Of a stretch of DNA of 64,000 bases, positions 16,828 through 25,103 are shown piece after piece. Origin of the DNA: Dyadobacter sp. 50-39. GTDB lineage: Bacteria; Bacteroidota; Bacteroidia; Cytophagales; Spirosomataceae. Numbering within the stretch: position 1 is the stretch's first letter; each line of letters starts with the position of its first letter. Under the pieces are notes generated by a model. It made no database searches. It was not told where the DNA came from and saw nothing but the letters and a program-made list of their open reading frames with translations. The stretch lies in contig MKSR01000048.1 of the NCBI GenBank assembly GCA_001898145.1, positions 124,001 to 188,000 of the forward strand, in the 5' to 3' direction. A program made the translations under genes and the position numbers.

Positions 16828-19687
16828 AATGATTCATTGCCGTTCCCGTAGCATGATCGCCGTGATCGTGCGGCTTGTCGGTCTTACCTACTTTTTGATA
16901 GTCTTTCAGCACCTTTTTTGACTCCTCGGTACCGATGGCTTCCACCCGTTGGATCATGTAAGGGAGCATTTTGGGAAATTTAGATTTCTCTGCCAGCTGC
17001 AACGCACGTTTCGTGTCAACTACTGCCAGCGGTTCCGCCGCGTACCATTCCAGAAGCGGCAGGTTATGATCGTCTTTGTCTTCGGCCTTCTGCACCAGGG
17101 CGTCAAGCACATCCCACCGCTGCGACGGGTCCAGGCGAAGCATTCCGGACGTCAGGTAAAGTCTTACCAGCTTCGAGTTGTCCTTTTGAGCCATTTCAGC
17201 AAACTTTTTCAGCGTTTCGGGCGAAACGGATTTGTTCTCCGTCAAAAGCTGCACCGACCAGCTGCGGAGGTACTCGCTTTCGCTGGATAACAGGGCTGCA
17301 AGCTCCTTTTCGGTGAGGCCTCCCGTTACGTGGAGCGTCCATAGCGCACGGAGCTTTCTGGTTTCGTCCGGGTTCCTGGCCAGTATATCCTTCAATGCCT
17401 TATGTACCTTTTTGTTGGGCCCGCGTTCCTGCAAAAGCGTGCGCGACTGGCGGACATACCACTCATTTGGATTCAGCTGGTAATTCACCAGTTCCATATC
17501 CGAAGCTTTGGATAAATCCACCTGCACCCATTTGTCGTTGTCGTGGCTAATTTTGAAGATCCGGCCCATCGTTTTGTTGTGCACATCGGGGTTAGGGCTG
17601 TGGCATTGGTTTTTGTCGTACCAGTCGATTGCCCAGACGGAGCCGCTTGCGTCGTATTTGAAGTTCAGCCACTGCGACCAGGAGTCATTCATCGCCATGA
17701 AGTCGTTCTTGTGGGTAGCCTCGTAGCCGGACCCCGAGCGGGTCAGGTGATCGATATTGAGGCGGGCGCCGTTGATATTGTTCATGAAAATATCATTTCG
17801 GTATTCCTTCGGCCAGCTGTTGCCGAGGTAAATCATCGCCCCCGCATGCGCATGCCCGCCGCCTGCCGAAGCGGAACGGAAATTGCCCGCGTGCGGGCCG
17901 CGCTCTCCTACCCAATGCACGTGGTCGGCGATGGTTTTGATATCGTCATAAGTATAGGGATTGAAATGCTTCCCGGCCTGGCGCTGGTAGCGGGCACCCT
18001 GGATCACATGGTACATATGCGGGATCACGCACACCGTGATAAACGGGTGCCCGTAGTCGTTGAAATCGATCCCCCAAGGGTTGCTCGACCCTTCCGCAAA
18101 CACCTCGAATTTGTGAGAGGTAGGATGGTAACGCCACACACCCGCATTGATTTTAGTCCGTTCGGAATCGGGCGCGCCGGGCTTGCCGACATTGGAATGC
18201 GTAAACACGCCATGCGTACCGTAAAGCCAGCCGTCAGGCCCCCAGCGCAGGTTGTTGAGCACCTCGTGGGTGTCTTCCAGGCCCCAGCCGTCGAGCAGTA
18301 TCTGCGGAGGGCCCGTGGGTTTGTCATTCTTAAAATCCGCAGGGATAAACAGCAAATGTGGGGCCGAACCGAGCCACACGCCCCCCATTCCTACTTCGAT
18401 ACCGCTGATGAGGTTGAGGTTTTCCGCAAATACCTTGCGCTTGTCAAGCGTACCGTCGCCATTCGTATCTTCAAAAATCAGGATCTTGTCCCTACCCTGC
18501 CCTTCCGGCGCACGCAAAGGATAGGTATGCCCTTCCACGACCCAAAGCCTTCCCCGGTAATCCACAGTGAAACTGATGGGACGGATAATATCCGGCTCCG
18601 CAGCGGCGAGGGTGATCTTGAAGCCCGGCGGCGGGGTCATCGCCTTGGCGGCTTCTGTACCGGAGAGCCCGGCATTCAGCACCGGGTCCAGCGGCGGAAG
18701 AATGATAATATCCCTTTGTTTCAACTCATTGGGAAATTCCGGACGACTTGGATAGAAGCGAAAATCGTCGAAATTGATATGCGCCCATTTATCATTGGGA
18801 ATGTAGGGGATCTGCGAAATGCCCGTTTCATTGTCGACGATGCGGATGAATATTTCCTTGTTCAAATAGGGCTGCAGATCGACTACGGCAGGCTGCAAGG
18901 TGGCCCTGCCCTGGCCTGTAATATGATAGACAACCTTGTTATCGGCCGCCGTTACGATTTCTACGCGTGTGTCCTGTAATGCGCCGCCCGACACCCGGAA
19001 CGCCGCAAACGGCTGCGTGACCCGGAAAGGCACCGACGTGAGCGTACCTGTCTGTTTGTAATTGAGCGTACCGCCGCTGCTGAGGAAATATTTTCCTTCG
19101 TACCCGATATTCATGTCTTTTTCATGCACCGGCGAGGGATCGGAGCTGAAAAGCGCACTCGTGAATGCATCGCCCGTCGCGGTCCAGTTTTTCAGATCCC
19201 CCGTTTCAAAGCCTAGATTGAGCGGCTGACCGTCTTTCATAGGAAACTGCCCCGCTACCGTCTCATTTGAAATAACTCCTTCCACCACTTCGAAGCTTCC
19301 CACCATCCCCGCGGCACGGTGACCGGGCACGGAGCAGAAATAGGTATCGCTTTGCTCGGCTTTAAATGTGATACTGGTGCTGGTGCCTTTTTCGATGATC
19401 ACTTTGCTCTTGATACCCAGTTTTTCAAGGGCGATGTCGTGCGTCATGAGCTCTCCGTTGGTGATCGTGATCCTCACACGGTCGCCTTTGTTGGCCTTTA
19501 ACGTCGGGTTGCGCGACCCGTCCTTGGCGAAAAATCCGAGCATGGTCGCTTCGAGCGCATAATCGCGGTCGAATTTTTCGGCGGGTTGGGTGGTTGTAGT
19601 TGTCTGCGCGAATGTGTCCTGCGCCGGGACTGTCACCATGGCCAGCGCCAGCGGGACGAGCATGTGTGTCAACCTGATCATATTCAT
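16826..19687 (-). CDS. Cupredoxin fused to PVC-type dehydrogenase
   Basis: A 953-residue secreted protein (signal ends near FAQ, residue 28). Residues about 42-135 are a plastocyanin-like cupredoxin with type 1 copper ligands His83, Cys118, His123 and Met128 (C-x4-H-x4-M). A beta-sandwich domain follows (about 145-315, FETGDLKNWTATGDAF), then a PVC-type dehydrogenase propeller (about 340-700) with DTNGDGTLDKRKVFA, GPDGWLYGTHG and a HEAT-like tail (about 735-920). Unlike the relatives at 4885 and 7200, it has no CxxCH heme motif; the copper domain could accept the electrons instead. It is transcribed alone and ends in a strong terminator. The substrate is unknown, probably a sugar or polyol. 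Confidence 0.87.
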   Translation of the reverse strand: MNMIRLTHMLVPLALAMVTVPAQDTFAQTTTTTQPAEKFDRDYALEATMLGFFAKDGSRNPTLKANKGDRVRITITNGELMTHDIALEKLGIKSKVIIEKGTSTSITFKAEQSDTYFCSVPGHRAAGMVGSFEVVEGVISNETVAGQFPMKDGQPLNLGFETGDLKNWTATGDAFTSALFSSDPSPVHEKDMNIGYEGKYFLSSGGTLNYKQTGTLTSVPFRVTQPFAAFRVSGGALQDTRVEIVTAADNKVVYHITGQGRATLQPAVVDLQPYLNKEIFIRIVDNETGISQIPYIPNDKWAHINFDDFRFYPSRPEFPNELKQRDIIILPPLDPVLNAGLSGTEAAKAMTPPPGFKITLAAAEPDIIRPISFTVDYRGRLWVVEGHTYPLRAPEGQGRDKILIFEDTNGDGTLDKRKVFAENLNLISGIEVGMGGVWLGSAPHLLFIPADFKNDKPTGPPQILLDGWGLEDTHEVLNNLRWGPDGWLYGTHGVFTHSNVGKPGAPDSERTKINAGVWRYHPTSHKFEVFAEGSSNPWGIDFNDYGHPFITVCVIPHMYHVIQGARYQRQAGKHFNPYTYDDIKTIADHVHWVGERGPHAGNFRSASAGGGHAHAGAMIYLGNSWPKEYRNDIFMNNINGARLNIDHLTRSGSGYEATHKNDFMAMNDSWSQWLNFKYDASGSVWAIDWYDKNQCHSPNPDVHNKTMGRIFKISHDNDKWVQVDLSKASDMELVNYQLNPNEWYVRQSRTLLQERGPNKKVHKALKDILARNPDETRKLRALWTLHVTGGLTEKELAALLSSESEYLRSWSVQLLTENKSVSPETLKKFAEMAQKDNSKLVRLYLTSGMLRLDPSQRWDVLDALVQKAEDKDDHNLPLLEWYAAEPLAVVDTKRALQLAEKSKFPKMLPYMIQRVEAIGTEESKKVLKDYQKVGKTDKPHDHGDHATGTAMNH

Positions 19688-19788
19688 TTGTTTAGGAATT
19701 CCTGTTTCAAAAGCTGAGGAATAAAGCAGGGCGACACCTCTTTTATACTTATATGGGCTTTTTTAGCAGGAAAACGGGAATATGACCG

Positions 19789-20160
19789 CTATTCTGCCTT
19801 CGCAGAAGCCTTGTTTTCCCTGATCCGCCATTCGGTAATCTTCCTAATCAGGTCCAACGGTATGGGCTTGTCCAACGGGAAATACACCGACCCTTTGGTT
19901 CCCTTGTAGCCCGAAAGCTCCGCCGAAAGAGCCCCTGCGATCCCGGCGCTGACGGGGTAGAGTGCCACATGCTTTTTCCATCCGGCAAAGTAAACAAGGT
20001 ATGTGCCATTCAAATTGAAAGTAGGCATATCGTAAGAAATCGTCTCAATTGCATCGGGTGCGGTTTCCCGGATAACCAAACGGATCTCCTGCAATACCTT
20101 TTGTACATCCTCCGGAAAATTGGCGATGTATTCATCTATTGAGCTGGTCTTTGCGGCCAT
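19789..20160 (-). CDS. DUF1801 / YdhG-like protein
   Basis: A 123-residue DUF1801 protein. The family pattern is visible as IDEYIANFPEDVQKVLQEIR, then ETISYDMPTFNLNG, YFAGWKKHVALYPVS, and a C-terminal GSVYFPLDKPIPLDLIRKI. Homologues include Bacillus YdhG, called an iron chaperone for frataxin-like activity, but most members are uncharacterised. It lies 68 bp downstream of the response regulator gene on the same strand and could be cotranscribed with it. No metal ligands can be assigned with confidence. Confidence 0.8.
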   Translation of the reverse strand: MAAKTSSIDEYIANFPEDVQKVLQEIRLVIRETAPDAIETISYDMPTFNLNGTYLVYFAGWKKHVALYPVSAGIAGALSAELSGYKGTKGSVYFPLDKPIPLDLIRKITEWRIRENKASAKAE

Positions 20161-20228
20161 GTTCCTGACATTTAGTGAGGAGAGAAGTTAGTAAAAAATA
20201 CTTTACGTTCGAAAAACGACCTGCGGCC

Positions 20229-20903
20229 TCAAAGCACCAGCTTATATCCTCTCCCACGGATATTGATGATCTGGATTTTAGGGTCCTCGCGCAGGTGGCG
20301 GCGGAGTTTGGTAATAAAAACGTCGAGGCTCCGGCCATTGAAAAAGGAATCGTCGCCCCATAGTTCGGTGAGGACTTCGCTCCGGCCGAGGACTTCGTTG
20401 CGCTGCTGGTATAGGCGGCGCAAGAGCTCGGATTCACGATGTGACAGCGTCACCTCCCGGTCCTCGACGGAGAGCTTTTGCTTGGCGGGATCGAAGAGGT
20501 AGCGGCCGATCCGGAGTGTTCCGCCCGCATTCGGGCGCGATGCCCCTACCCGCAGGAGCGCATTGATCCGCACGACCAGTTCGTCGAGACTGAAAGGCTT
20601 TTTGAGATAATCATTCCCACCCAACTCGAAACCCCGCACCACATCAGCCGTTTGGGAACGCGCGGTAAGGAACATGATCGGTGTGTGCGGGTCGTCGCGA
20701 CGGATGTGCTCGGCCATGGTGAACCCATCCATGTCGGGCATCATAATGTCGGCGACGACAATATCGGGCTGATGCAGCCGGAATTGTTCAAGCCCCTCGG
20801 CACCGTTGGCAGCGTAGAGCACCTCAAACCCGCGGTAAACCAGGCTATCTTTCACGATCATGCCCAGCGCCGGTTCGTCCTCGATGAAAAGTACCGTAGC
20901 CAT
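20229..20903 (-). CDS. OmpR-family response regulator
   Basis: A 224-residue response regulator. The receiver domain (1-118) has the acidic pair Glu8-Asp9, phosphoacceptor Asp52 (VVADIMMPDMDG), Thr80 and Lys101/102 (YLKKPFSLDEL). The winged-helix effector domain (about 128-224) ends in ITKLRRHLREDPKIQIINIRGRGYKL. It is encoded 2 bp after the sensor kinase gene, so the two form one unit. A probable target site is the TTAACA-N4-TTAACA direct repeat found upstream of the kinase gene and upstream of the GLPGLI gene. Confidence 0.93.
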   Translation of the reverse strand: MATVLFIEDEPALGMIVKDSLVYRGFEVLYAANGAEGLEQFRLHQPDIVVADIMMPDMDGFTMAEHIRRDDPHTPIMFLTARSQTADVVRGFELGGNDYLKKPFSLDELVVRINALLRVGASRPNAGGTLRIGRYLFDPAKQKLSVEDREVTLSHRESELLRRLYQQRNEVLGRSEVLTELWGDDSFFNGRSLDVFITKLRRHLREDPKIQIINIRGRGYKLVL

Positions 20904-20905
20904 TT

Positions 20906-22366
20906 TCAGAATTTTAAGACAAATGCGCTCCCCTTTCCCGGTTCGCTGTTCAGACTAATGCTTCCGCCATGCTTTTCGACAACCTGACGGACGTAGGCGA
21001 GCCCCAGACCGAAACCTTTCACCTGGTGCAGGTCGCCAGTAGGAACGCGGAAGAAGCGATCAAAAACCGACGCCTGGTAGGCTTTGGGAATGCCGATGCC
21101 ATTGTCGGCGACCGTCAGTTGCCAGCCATGTGACTCCTGCTCGTAGTTGAATGAAATGGTCACCCGGTCGTAGGAGTACTTGATCGCATTGTCGATGAGG
21201 TTATTGATCACATTTCCGAAATGCATACGGTCCACCTGCACCATTGTCCCGAACGGGATATGCATATCAAATACCACGGTTTTGGCTGCCTTGATCCGGT
21301 GGCTGGCGGCGAGCTCGCATAAAATTTCGGCGAGGCTGACCGGTTCGGTTTGAAATTCGAAATCCTGCTTCTCTTCGACGGCCAGGTTCAATACCTTTTC
21401 CACGAGGTCCGAGAGCCTTTGAAGGTTATTCTGCGAAATATGCAGGTATTCTTCTGTCTTGCGCGGGTCGTTCAGCACCCCGAAATTGAGTAACGCATCC
21501 ACGGCCGCGGTCACCGTGGCGATGGGCGTTTTGAGCTCGTGGGTCATATTATTGATGAAATCATTCTTGATGTCGGAAAGCCTTTTCTGCCGCAGGATGG
21601 TCCTGAGCATGAACACAAAGCAGCCGGTAGTAAGCAGTAAAAGCAACAGTGAACAACCCAGCAGCCAGCCCATTCTTCTCAGCAGGTAGGGAACCGGCGT
21701 TTCAAAAGTAGCCTGGACAAACAAATGGCGCACGGGATTGATCGGCAACGGCAGCGTCCTGAACCGGTCGTCACTTTGCCTTCTCAAACCATTAAAAATG
21801 ATGACATTATTAGCTCCCGCCTTCGGGCGAATGTAGAGCGTGTCGAGCAGGAATGCTGCGTGGATATCCCGCCTTGCCAATTCGGCCTGATAGGCCGCGT
21901 AGATCTTTTTCAGGTCCACCTGCCCGCCTTCTTTCCATCCCTGCACCACAAATTTCGAAATGCGGCGAGCGAGCGTGTCAGCCGGTGCGACGATGGCGCT
22001 GTCGTTGTTGAACTGGTAGTAAAAACGCGAGCTTTCGCCCCCACGCACGCCCAGCCGCCGGACTACCACCCGCGCATCCTTTCCGGGCTGCCCGGGTGCT
22101 TTTTTCGAGGCATTACCGCCGGAAGCCTCCCTGGGAATGTCGCCGCCGGGAGGATCGGGCGGAATCCCCTTTTCGCTCATCAAAATGCGGGCATCGTCGA
22201 GCTGCTGCCCCTCCACAACCCGGAACAATGCATCCTGGACCACGTTTCCGAATTGCTGGCGATTGATCCGGTAAGTCGCTAACAGCCAATATCCCTGAAA
22301 TGCATTAATGGCGACAATGCAGGCGGTCATGAGCCAGAAAATGATGCGGATACGGCGGTTCGTCAT
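20906..22366 (-). CDS. Sensor histidine kinase
   Basis: A 486-residue membrane kinase. Two membrane helices (about residues 6-30 and 235-258) flank a periplasmic sensor region of about 200 residues of unrecognised type with a Gly/Pro/Lys-rich stretch. No HAMP domain is seen. The cytoplasmic part has the H-box MTHELKTPIATV, N-box NVINNLIDNAIKYS, G1 VADNGIGIP and G2 GFGLGLAYV. It is the first gene of the two-component unit. A 28-bp motif (22406-22433) with two TTAACA repeats lies 40-68 bp upstream of its start and may mediate autoregulation. The signal is unknown. Confidence 0.93.
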   Translation of the reverse strand: MTNRRIRIIFWLMTACIVAINAFQGYWLLATYRINRQQFGNVVQDALFRVVEGQQLDDARILMSEKGIPPDPPGGDIPREASGGNASKKAPGQPGKDARVVVRRLGVRGGESSRFYYQFNNDSAIVAPADTLARRISKFVVQGWKEGGQVDLKKIYAAYQAELARRDIHAAFLLDTLYIRPKAGANNVIIFNGLRRQSDDRFRTLPLPINPVRHLFVQATFETPVPYLLRRMGWLLGCSLLLLLLTTGCFVFMLRTILRQKRLSDIKNDFINNMTHELKTPIATVTAAVDALLNFGVLNDPRKTEEYLHISQNNLQRLSDLVEKVLNLAVEEKQDFEFQTEPVSLAEILCELAASHRIKAAKTVVFDMHIPFGTMVQVDRMHFGNVINNLIDNAIKYSYDRVTISFNYEQESHGWQLTVADNGIGIPKAYQASVFDRFFRVPTGDLHQVKGFGLGLAYVRQVVEKHGGSISLNSEPGKGSAFVLKF

Positions 22367-22405
22367 ATCGCAAAGCTAAGCTTTCCGGGTAAATGATTTC
22401 CGGAA

Positions 22406-22433
22406 CCTTAACACTATTTAACACAAAATAGCA
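22406..22433 (+). promoter_or_regulatory. TTAACA direct-repeat box upstream of the two-component operon
   Basis: A 28-bp block with TTAACA at 22408-22413 and again at 22418-22423 (10-bp period, one helical turn), then AAATAGCA. It is 25/28 identical to the block at 24241-24268. Tandem half-sites at a helical-turn spacing are typical of OmpR-family regulators, so this is a candidate binding site of the neighbouring response regulator, placed for autoregulation. Confidence 0.6.
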
Positions 22434-22449
22434 TTGGTTAATAGGGCTC

Positions 22450-24093
22450 TCAGCGCAGCAGCGAGATGGCGGGCATTTCTTTGCGGTGGAAAATTTTAAC
22501 GCCGTCCAGCTCCCTTACGAGGCGGTAATGCCGGCGCACATATTCCCGCACCACGGGTACTTTGTCGTGCTGAAGAAAAAGGTGGCCCCGCTCGGAATAT
22601 TCGGGGATCATCGCCTCGACGAAGATTTTAGGCTTGTTTTCTTCCATATCATCCAGAAAATCCTGCGTCCAGTTTGGCACAAGCGGCGAATTCATGGAGA
22701 AATGGAATGTGTGCACGTCCCGGTAACCCATCGGTCGCTGCGCGCTCACGAGCAAGCCGTCGCGCCAGCCCCATACCACTATCGGGTCTGATGGGTCGGT
22801 GTATTTCACGATATGCCCTACTACCTTTTTGTCAATATCCGTTCGCCGGTCGTAAGCGACTGCCCCGTCGAGGTATTTCAAGCTGACGGCCGTTTGAACG
22901 ATCCCGCCAAGCAGCAGCAAACCCACCGCATATTTCCGCACCGAGGGGCTGCTCACCGACAAAAACAACGCATTGAAAATCAACAGCGGGACGAACAGAA
23001 AGAGTTTATAATGCTCGAAATTATTACCCGATTGCAATACGGCGTAAATGCTCAGCAGCAAGAGCAGAAAGGTAAAAACGAACGGCATCCAGTTGACTTT
23101 AAAACCGGAGCTCCATCTTTTGAAAGACAAAACCGGTAATGCGACCGCCAGCGCGGCAAGCGTGAGCACATATACCCCCGAGCTGGTAGCGTAAAAGATG
23201 AACCGCAACACCCGGCCCGGGCTGAACCGCTCGGCGATGGGCATGGAAGAAAACTGCGTGGTGAAGGAATAATAGAAGTAATTCCAAAAATAGTTGTTCC
23301 AGAAAACATCCACTTTCCCCCTCATTCCATAGAATACATTGACAAGAATGGTAGGTAAAACACAGCCGGCAAACAGGGCCGCCATGTTGCGCCAATCCTT
23401 GCGCTGCGCCATGGCCAGCAACAAAAATGCGCCCGTGAGCAAACCCATGGGCGCATTTTGAAACTTGGCGTAAATGAGGCTGCCGAGCAATATCCCGGTG
23501 GCCCCGGCAACGACCGGACTTGTCCACCTGCGATAGAAATACATCAGAAACAATGCTACACCGGCTGTGACCATGAATATGCTGTTATGCTCGGAGTTGT
23601 AAGCCGCGAAAATATGGCAAATGATTCCCAGGAAAAGCGCCAGGCTCCACGTCATGACCAGGCTCAGGCTTTTGCCGGCCAAAAGCTTGCATATCTGGTA
23701 GAGGCACAACACAGTACCGGTCCACAATATAAGTCCGATGATTTCGGCGCTGGTGTAATTGACGGGCATACCCAACCAGGAACCGGCGACTAGCGGAAAT
23801 ACCGTCAACGGACGGGCGTCGGTGTAATTGAGCAATGTCCAGAGCTTATCGGGATAGTGGTTAATGGCGAGTACGGCGCTAAGCCAGGTACTCGTATCGA
23901 TATCGTATTCCCGGTCGCGCAGGAACGGGATTCTCGCAGCCCACACCAGCGCGAGCATGATGGCCATCACCACCGCCGCGTCTCTGCCGGAGCGCTTGCG
24001 TTGGGATTCGGTGATGTACATCCTGTATACCCACAAGGTTGACAGGAAGAAGACAACAAACAAAAATAGCTTAAAGTAGAAGCTGTAAATCAT
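22450..24093 (-). CDS. Multi-spanning membrane protein, GT-C glycosyltransferase-like
   Basis: A 547-residue integral membrane protein with about ten or more hydrophobic helices up to residue 400 and a soluble C-terminal domain (about 410-547). The first extracytoplasmic loop, RDREYDIDTSTWLSAV, has the acidic pattern of GT-C/GT39-like enzymes that use lipid-linked sugars. This supports, but does not prove, a glycosyltransferase role. The C-terminal segment (PIVVWGWRDGLLVSAQRPMGYRD, then VPVVREYVRRHYRLV) resembles periplasmic tails of such proteins. It lies upstream of the kinase gene on the same strand with an 83-bp gap that contains the TTAACA box. The acceptor and donor are unknown. Confidence 0.7.
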   Translation of the reverse strand: MIYSFYFKLFLFVVFFLSTLWVYRMYITESQRKRSGRDAAVVMAIMLALVWAARIPFLRDREYDIDTSTWLSAVLAINHYPDKLWTLLNYTDARPLTVFPLVAGSWLGMPVNYTSAEIIGLILWTGTVLCLYQICKLLAGKSLSLVMTWSLALFLGIICHIFAAYNSEHNSIFMVTAGVALFLMYFYRRWTSPVVAGATGILLGSLIYAKFQNAPMGLLTGAFLLLAMAQRKDWRNMAALFAGCVLPTILVNVFYGMRGKVDVFWNNYFWNYFYYSFTTQFSSMPIAERFSPGRVLRFIFYATSSGVYVLTLAALAVALPVLSFKRWSSGFKVNWMPFVFTFLLLLLSIYAVLQSGNNFEHYKLFLFVPLLIFNALFLSVSSPSVRKYAVGLLLLGGIVQTAVSLKYLDGAVAYDRRTDIDKKVVGHIVKYTDPSDPIVVWGWRDGLLVSAQRPMGYRDVHTFHFSMNSPLVPNWTQDFLDDMEENKPKIFVEAMIPEYSERGHLFLQHDKVPVVREYVRRHYRLVRELDGVKIFHRKEMPAISLLR

Positions 24094-24240
24094 TAGCTAA
24101 CAGAGGGTTGCTTGGCTGAGTTTATGGAACCAATATAGGACGAGCCCCCTGAAAGTGCACCATCGAATGTGACTTTTTTTAGTTTCCGGCTCAAAATCCC
24201 GGGCCAGGAAGCGTTTCGTTGACCGCCGGCGGGATTTTAC

Positions 24241-24268
24241 CCTTAACACTACTTAACATTAAATAGCA
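24241..24268 (+). promoter_or_regulatory. TTAACA direct-repeat box in the GLPGLI/GT-C divergent promoter region
   Basis: The second copy of the 28-bp motif: TTAACA at 24243-24248 and 24253-24258, then AAATAGCA. It ends 58 bp before the GLPGLI start codon on the plus strand and lies about 150 bp upstream of the divergent GT-C gene. Only three positions differ from the copy at 22406. It is a candidate site for the OmpR-type regulator encoded at 20229. Confidence 0.6.
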
Positions 24269-24326
24269 GAACCTTACAAACCGTCACCTGACCTTTGAAC
24301 CGTTCAATCAAAACCACGGTGACATT

Positions 24327-25103
24327 ATGAAAAAGCTTATTTCAATGATTGCGCTGCTGTTGGCAGCCACCCCACACATTTTCGCCCAAAGTTCCGGACA
24401 GATTAACTACGAGGTCGTGCGCAAGATCGACCAATCCCGATTGCGCTTCATGGTCAACGGAGAAGAAGTGAAACAGGGCGACCCCAATTTCCCCACCGAC
24501 GTGCCCGACTCCCGCACGATCGGCCAGAAAATAATCTTCGCCGGAAACTACGTGCGTGAAAGCCGCGATGAAGAGAACATGATGTTGAGGATGACCCGAG
24601 AACCGGGCGGCGTTCCCCAAACCATCCAGGCCGGACGTCCGTTCGAGGAATATGCGCTCATAGACATTGCCGGACAGAAATTACTGACGTTCGTGACGGT
24701 CGGCAAAGACAAAGAGGCCCGTACCTACAAAACCGAGGCACCAATCGAAGCGACCGGTGGTTGGCAGCTTACGCAACAAACCAGGAAAATTGCCGGCTAT
24801 TCCTGCCAGAAAGCCGTGGTCAACTATCATAAAGAACCCTACACCGTGTGGTTTACGACCGAACTTCCGTTCCGCTATTCGCCTGTGCCGGCACTTACAC
24901 CCGAAAAAGGGGTTGTACTGCTGGTAGAAGGAAGTAAGGAGCAGTTCAGGGCCACGAAGGTAAGCCTGGGCAAGGTTGACGAAAAATCGGTTATGCCGAA
25001 TGCGGAGGCCGAAACCGTGAGCCAGGAGCAGATGACGGATATCCGCCAGAAAGCGATGGCCGATTTCCACCAAAAAATGGGACCGGGCGGTGGAGGCATT
25101 TAA
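24327..25103 (+). CDS. GLPGLI family secreted protein
   Basis: A 258-residue secreted protein (signal ends near IFAQ, residue 21) of the GLPGLI family found in Bacteroidetes. Family features include a start SGQINYEVVRKID, the central TGGWQLTQQTRKIAGYSCQKAVV and the YTVWFTTELPFRYSP strand pair. The Gly-Leu-Pro-Gly-like turn is degenerate here. The C-terminus is Met/Gln-rich and ends in GPGGGGI. The role of the family is unknown, though it nearly always accompanies an outer-membrane barrel gene, as here: the next gene starts 14 bp inside this one. A TTAACA-repeat box precedes it. Confidence 0.88.
   Translation: MKKLISMIALLLAATPHIFAQSSGQINYEVVRKIDQSRLRFMVNGEEVKQGDPNFPTDVPDSRTIGQKIIFAGNYVRESRDEENMMLRMTREPGGVPQTIQAGRPFEEYALIDIAGQKLLTFVTVGKDKEARTYKTEAPIEATGGWQLTQQTRKIAGYSCQKAVVNYHKEPYTVWFTTELPFRYSPVPALTPEKGVVLLVEGSKEQFRATKVSLGKVDEKSVMPNAEAETVSQEQMTDIRQKAMADFHQKMGPGGGGI

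Noticed and set aside
16718-16921. A 67-codon plus-strand frame across the terminator
   Set aside because: It runs through a strong terminator hairpin into the antisense of a real gene and has no family features.
17543-18979. A 478-codon plus-strand frame opposite the cupredoxin-dehydrogenase gene
   Set aside because: Antisense shadow. The opposite strand has copper ligands and dehydrogenase motifs.
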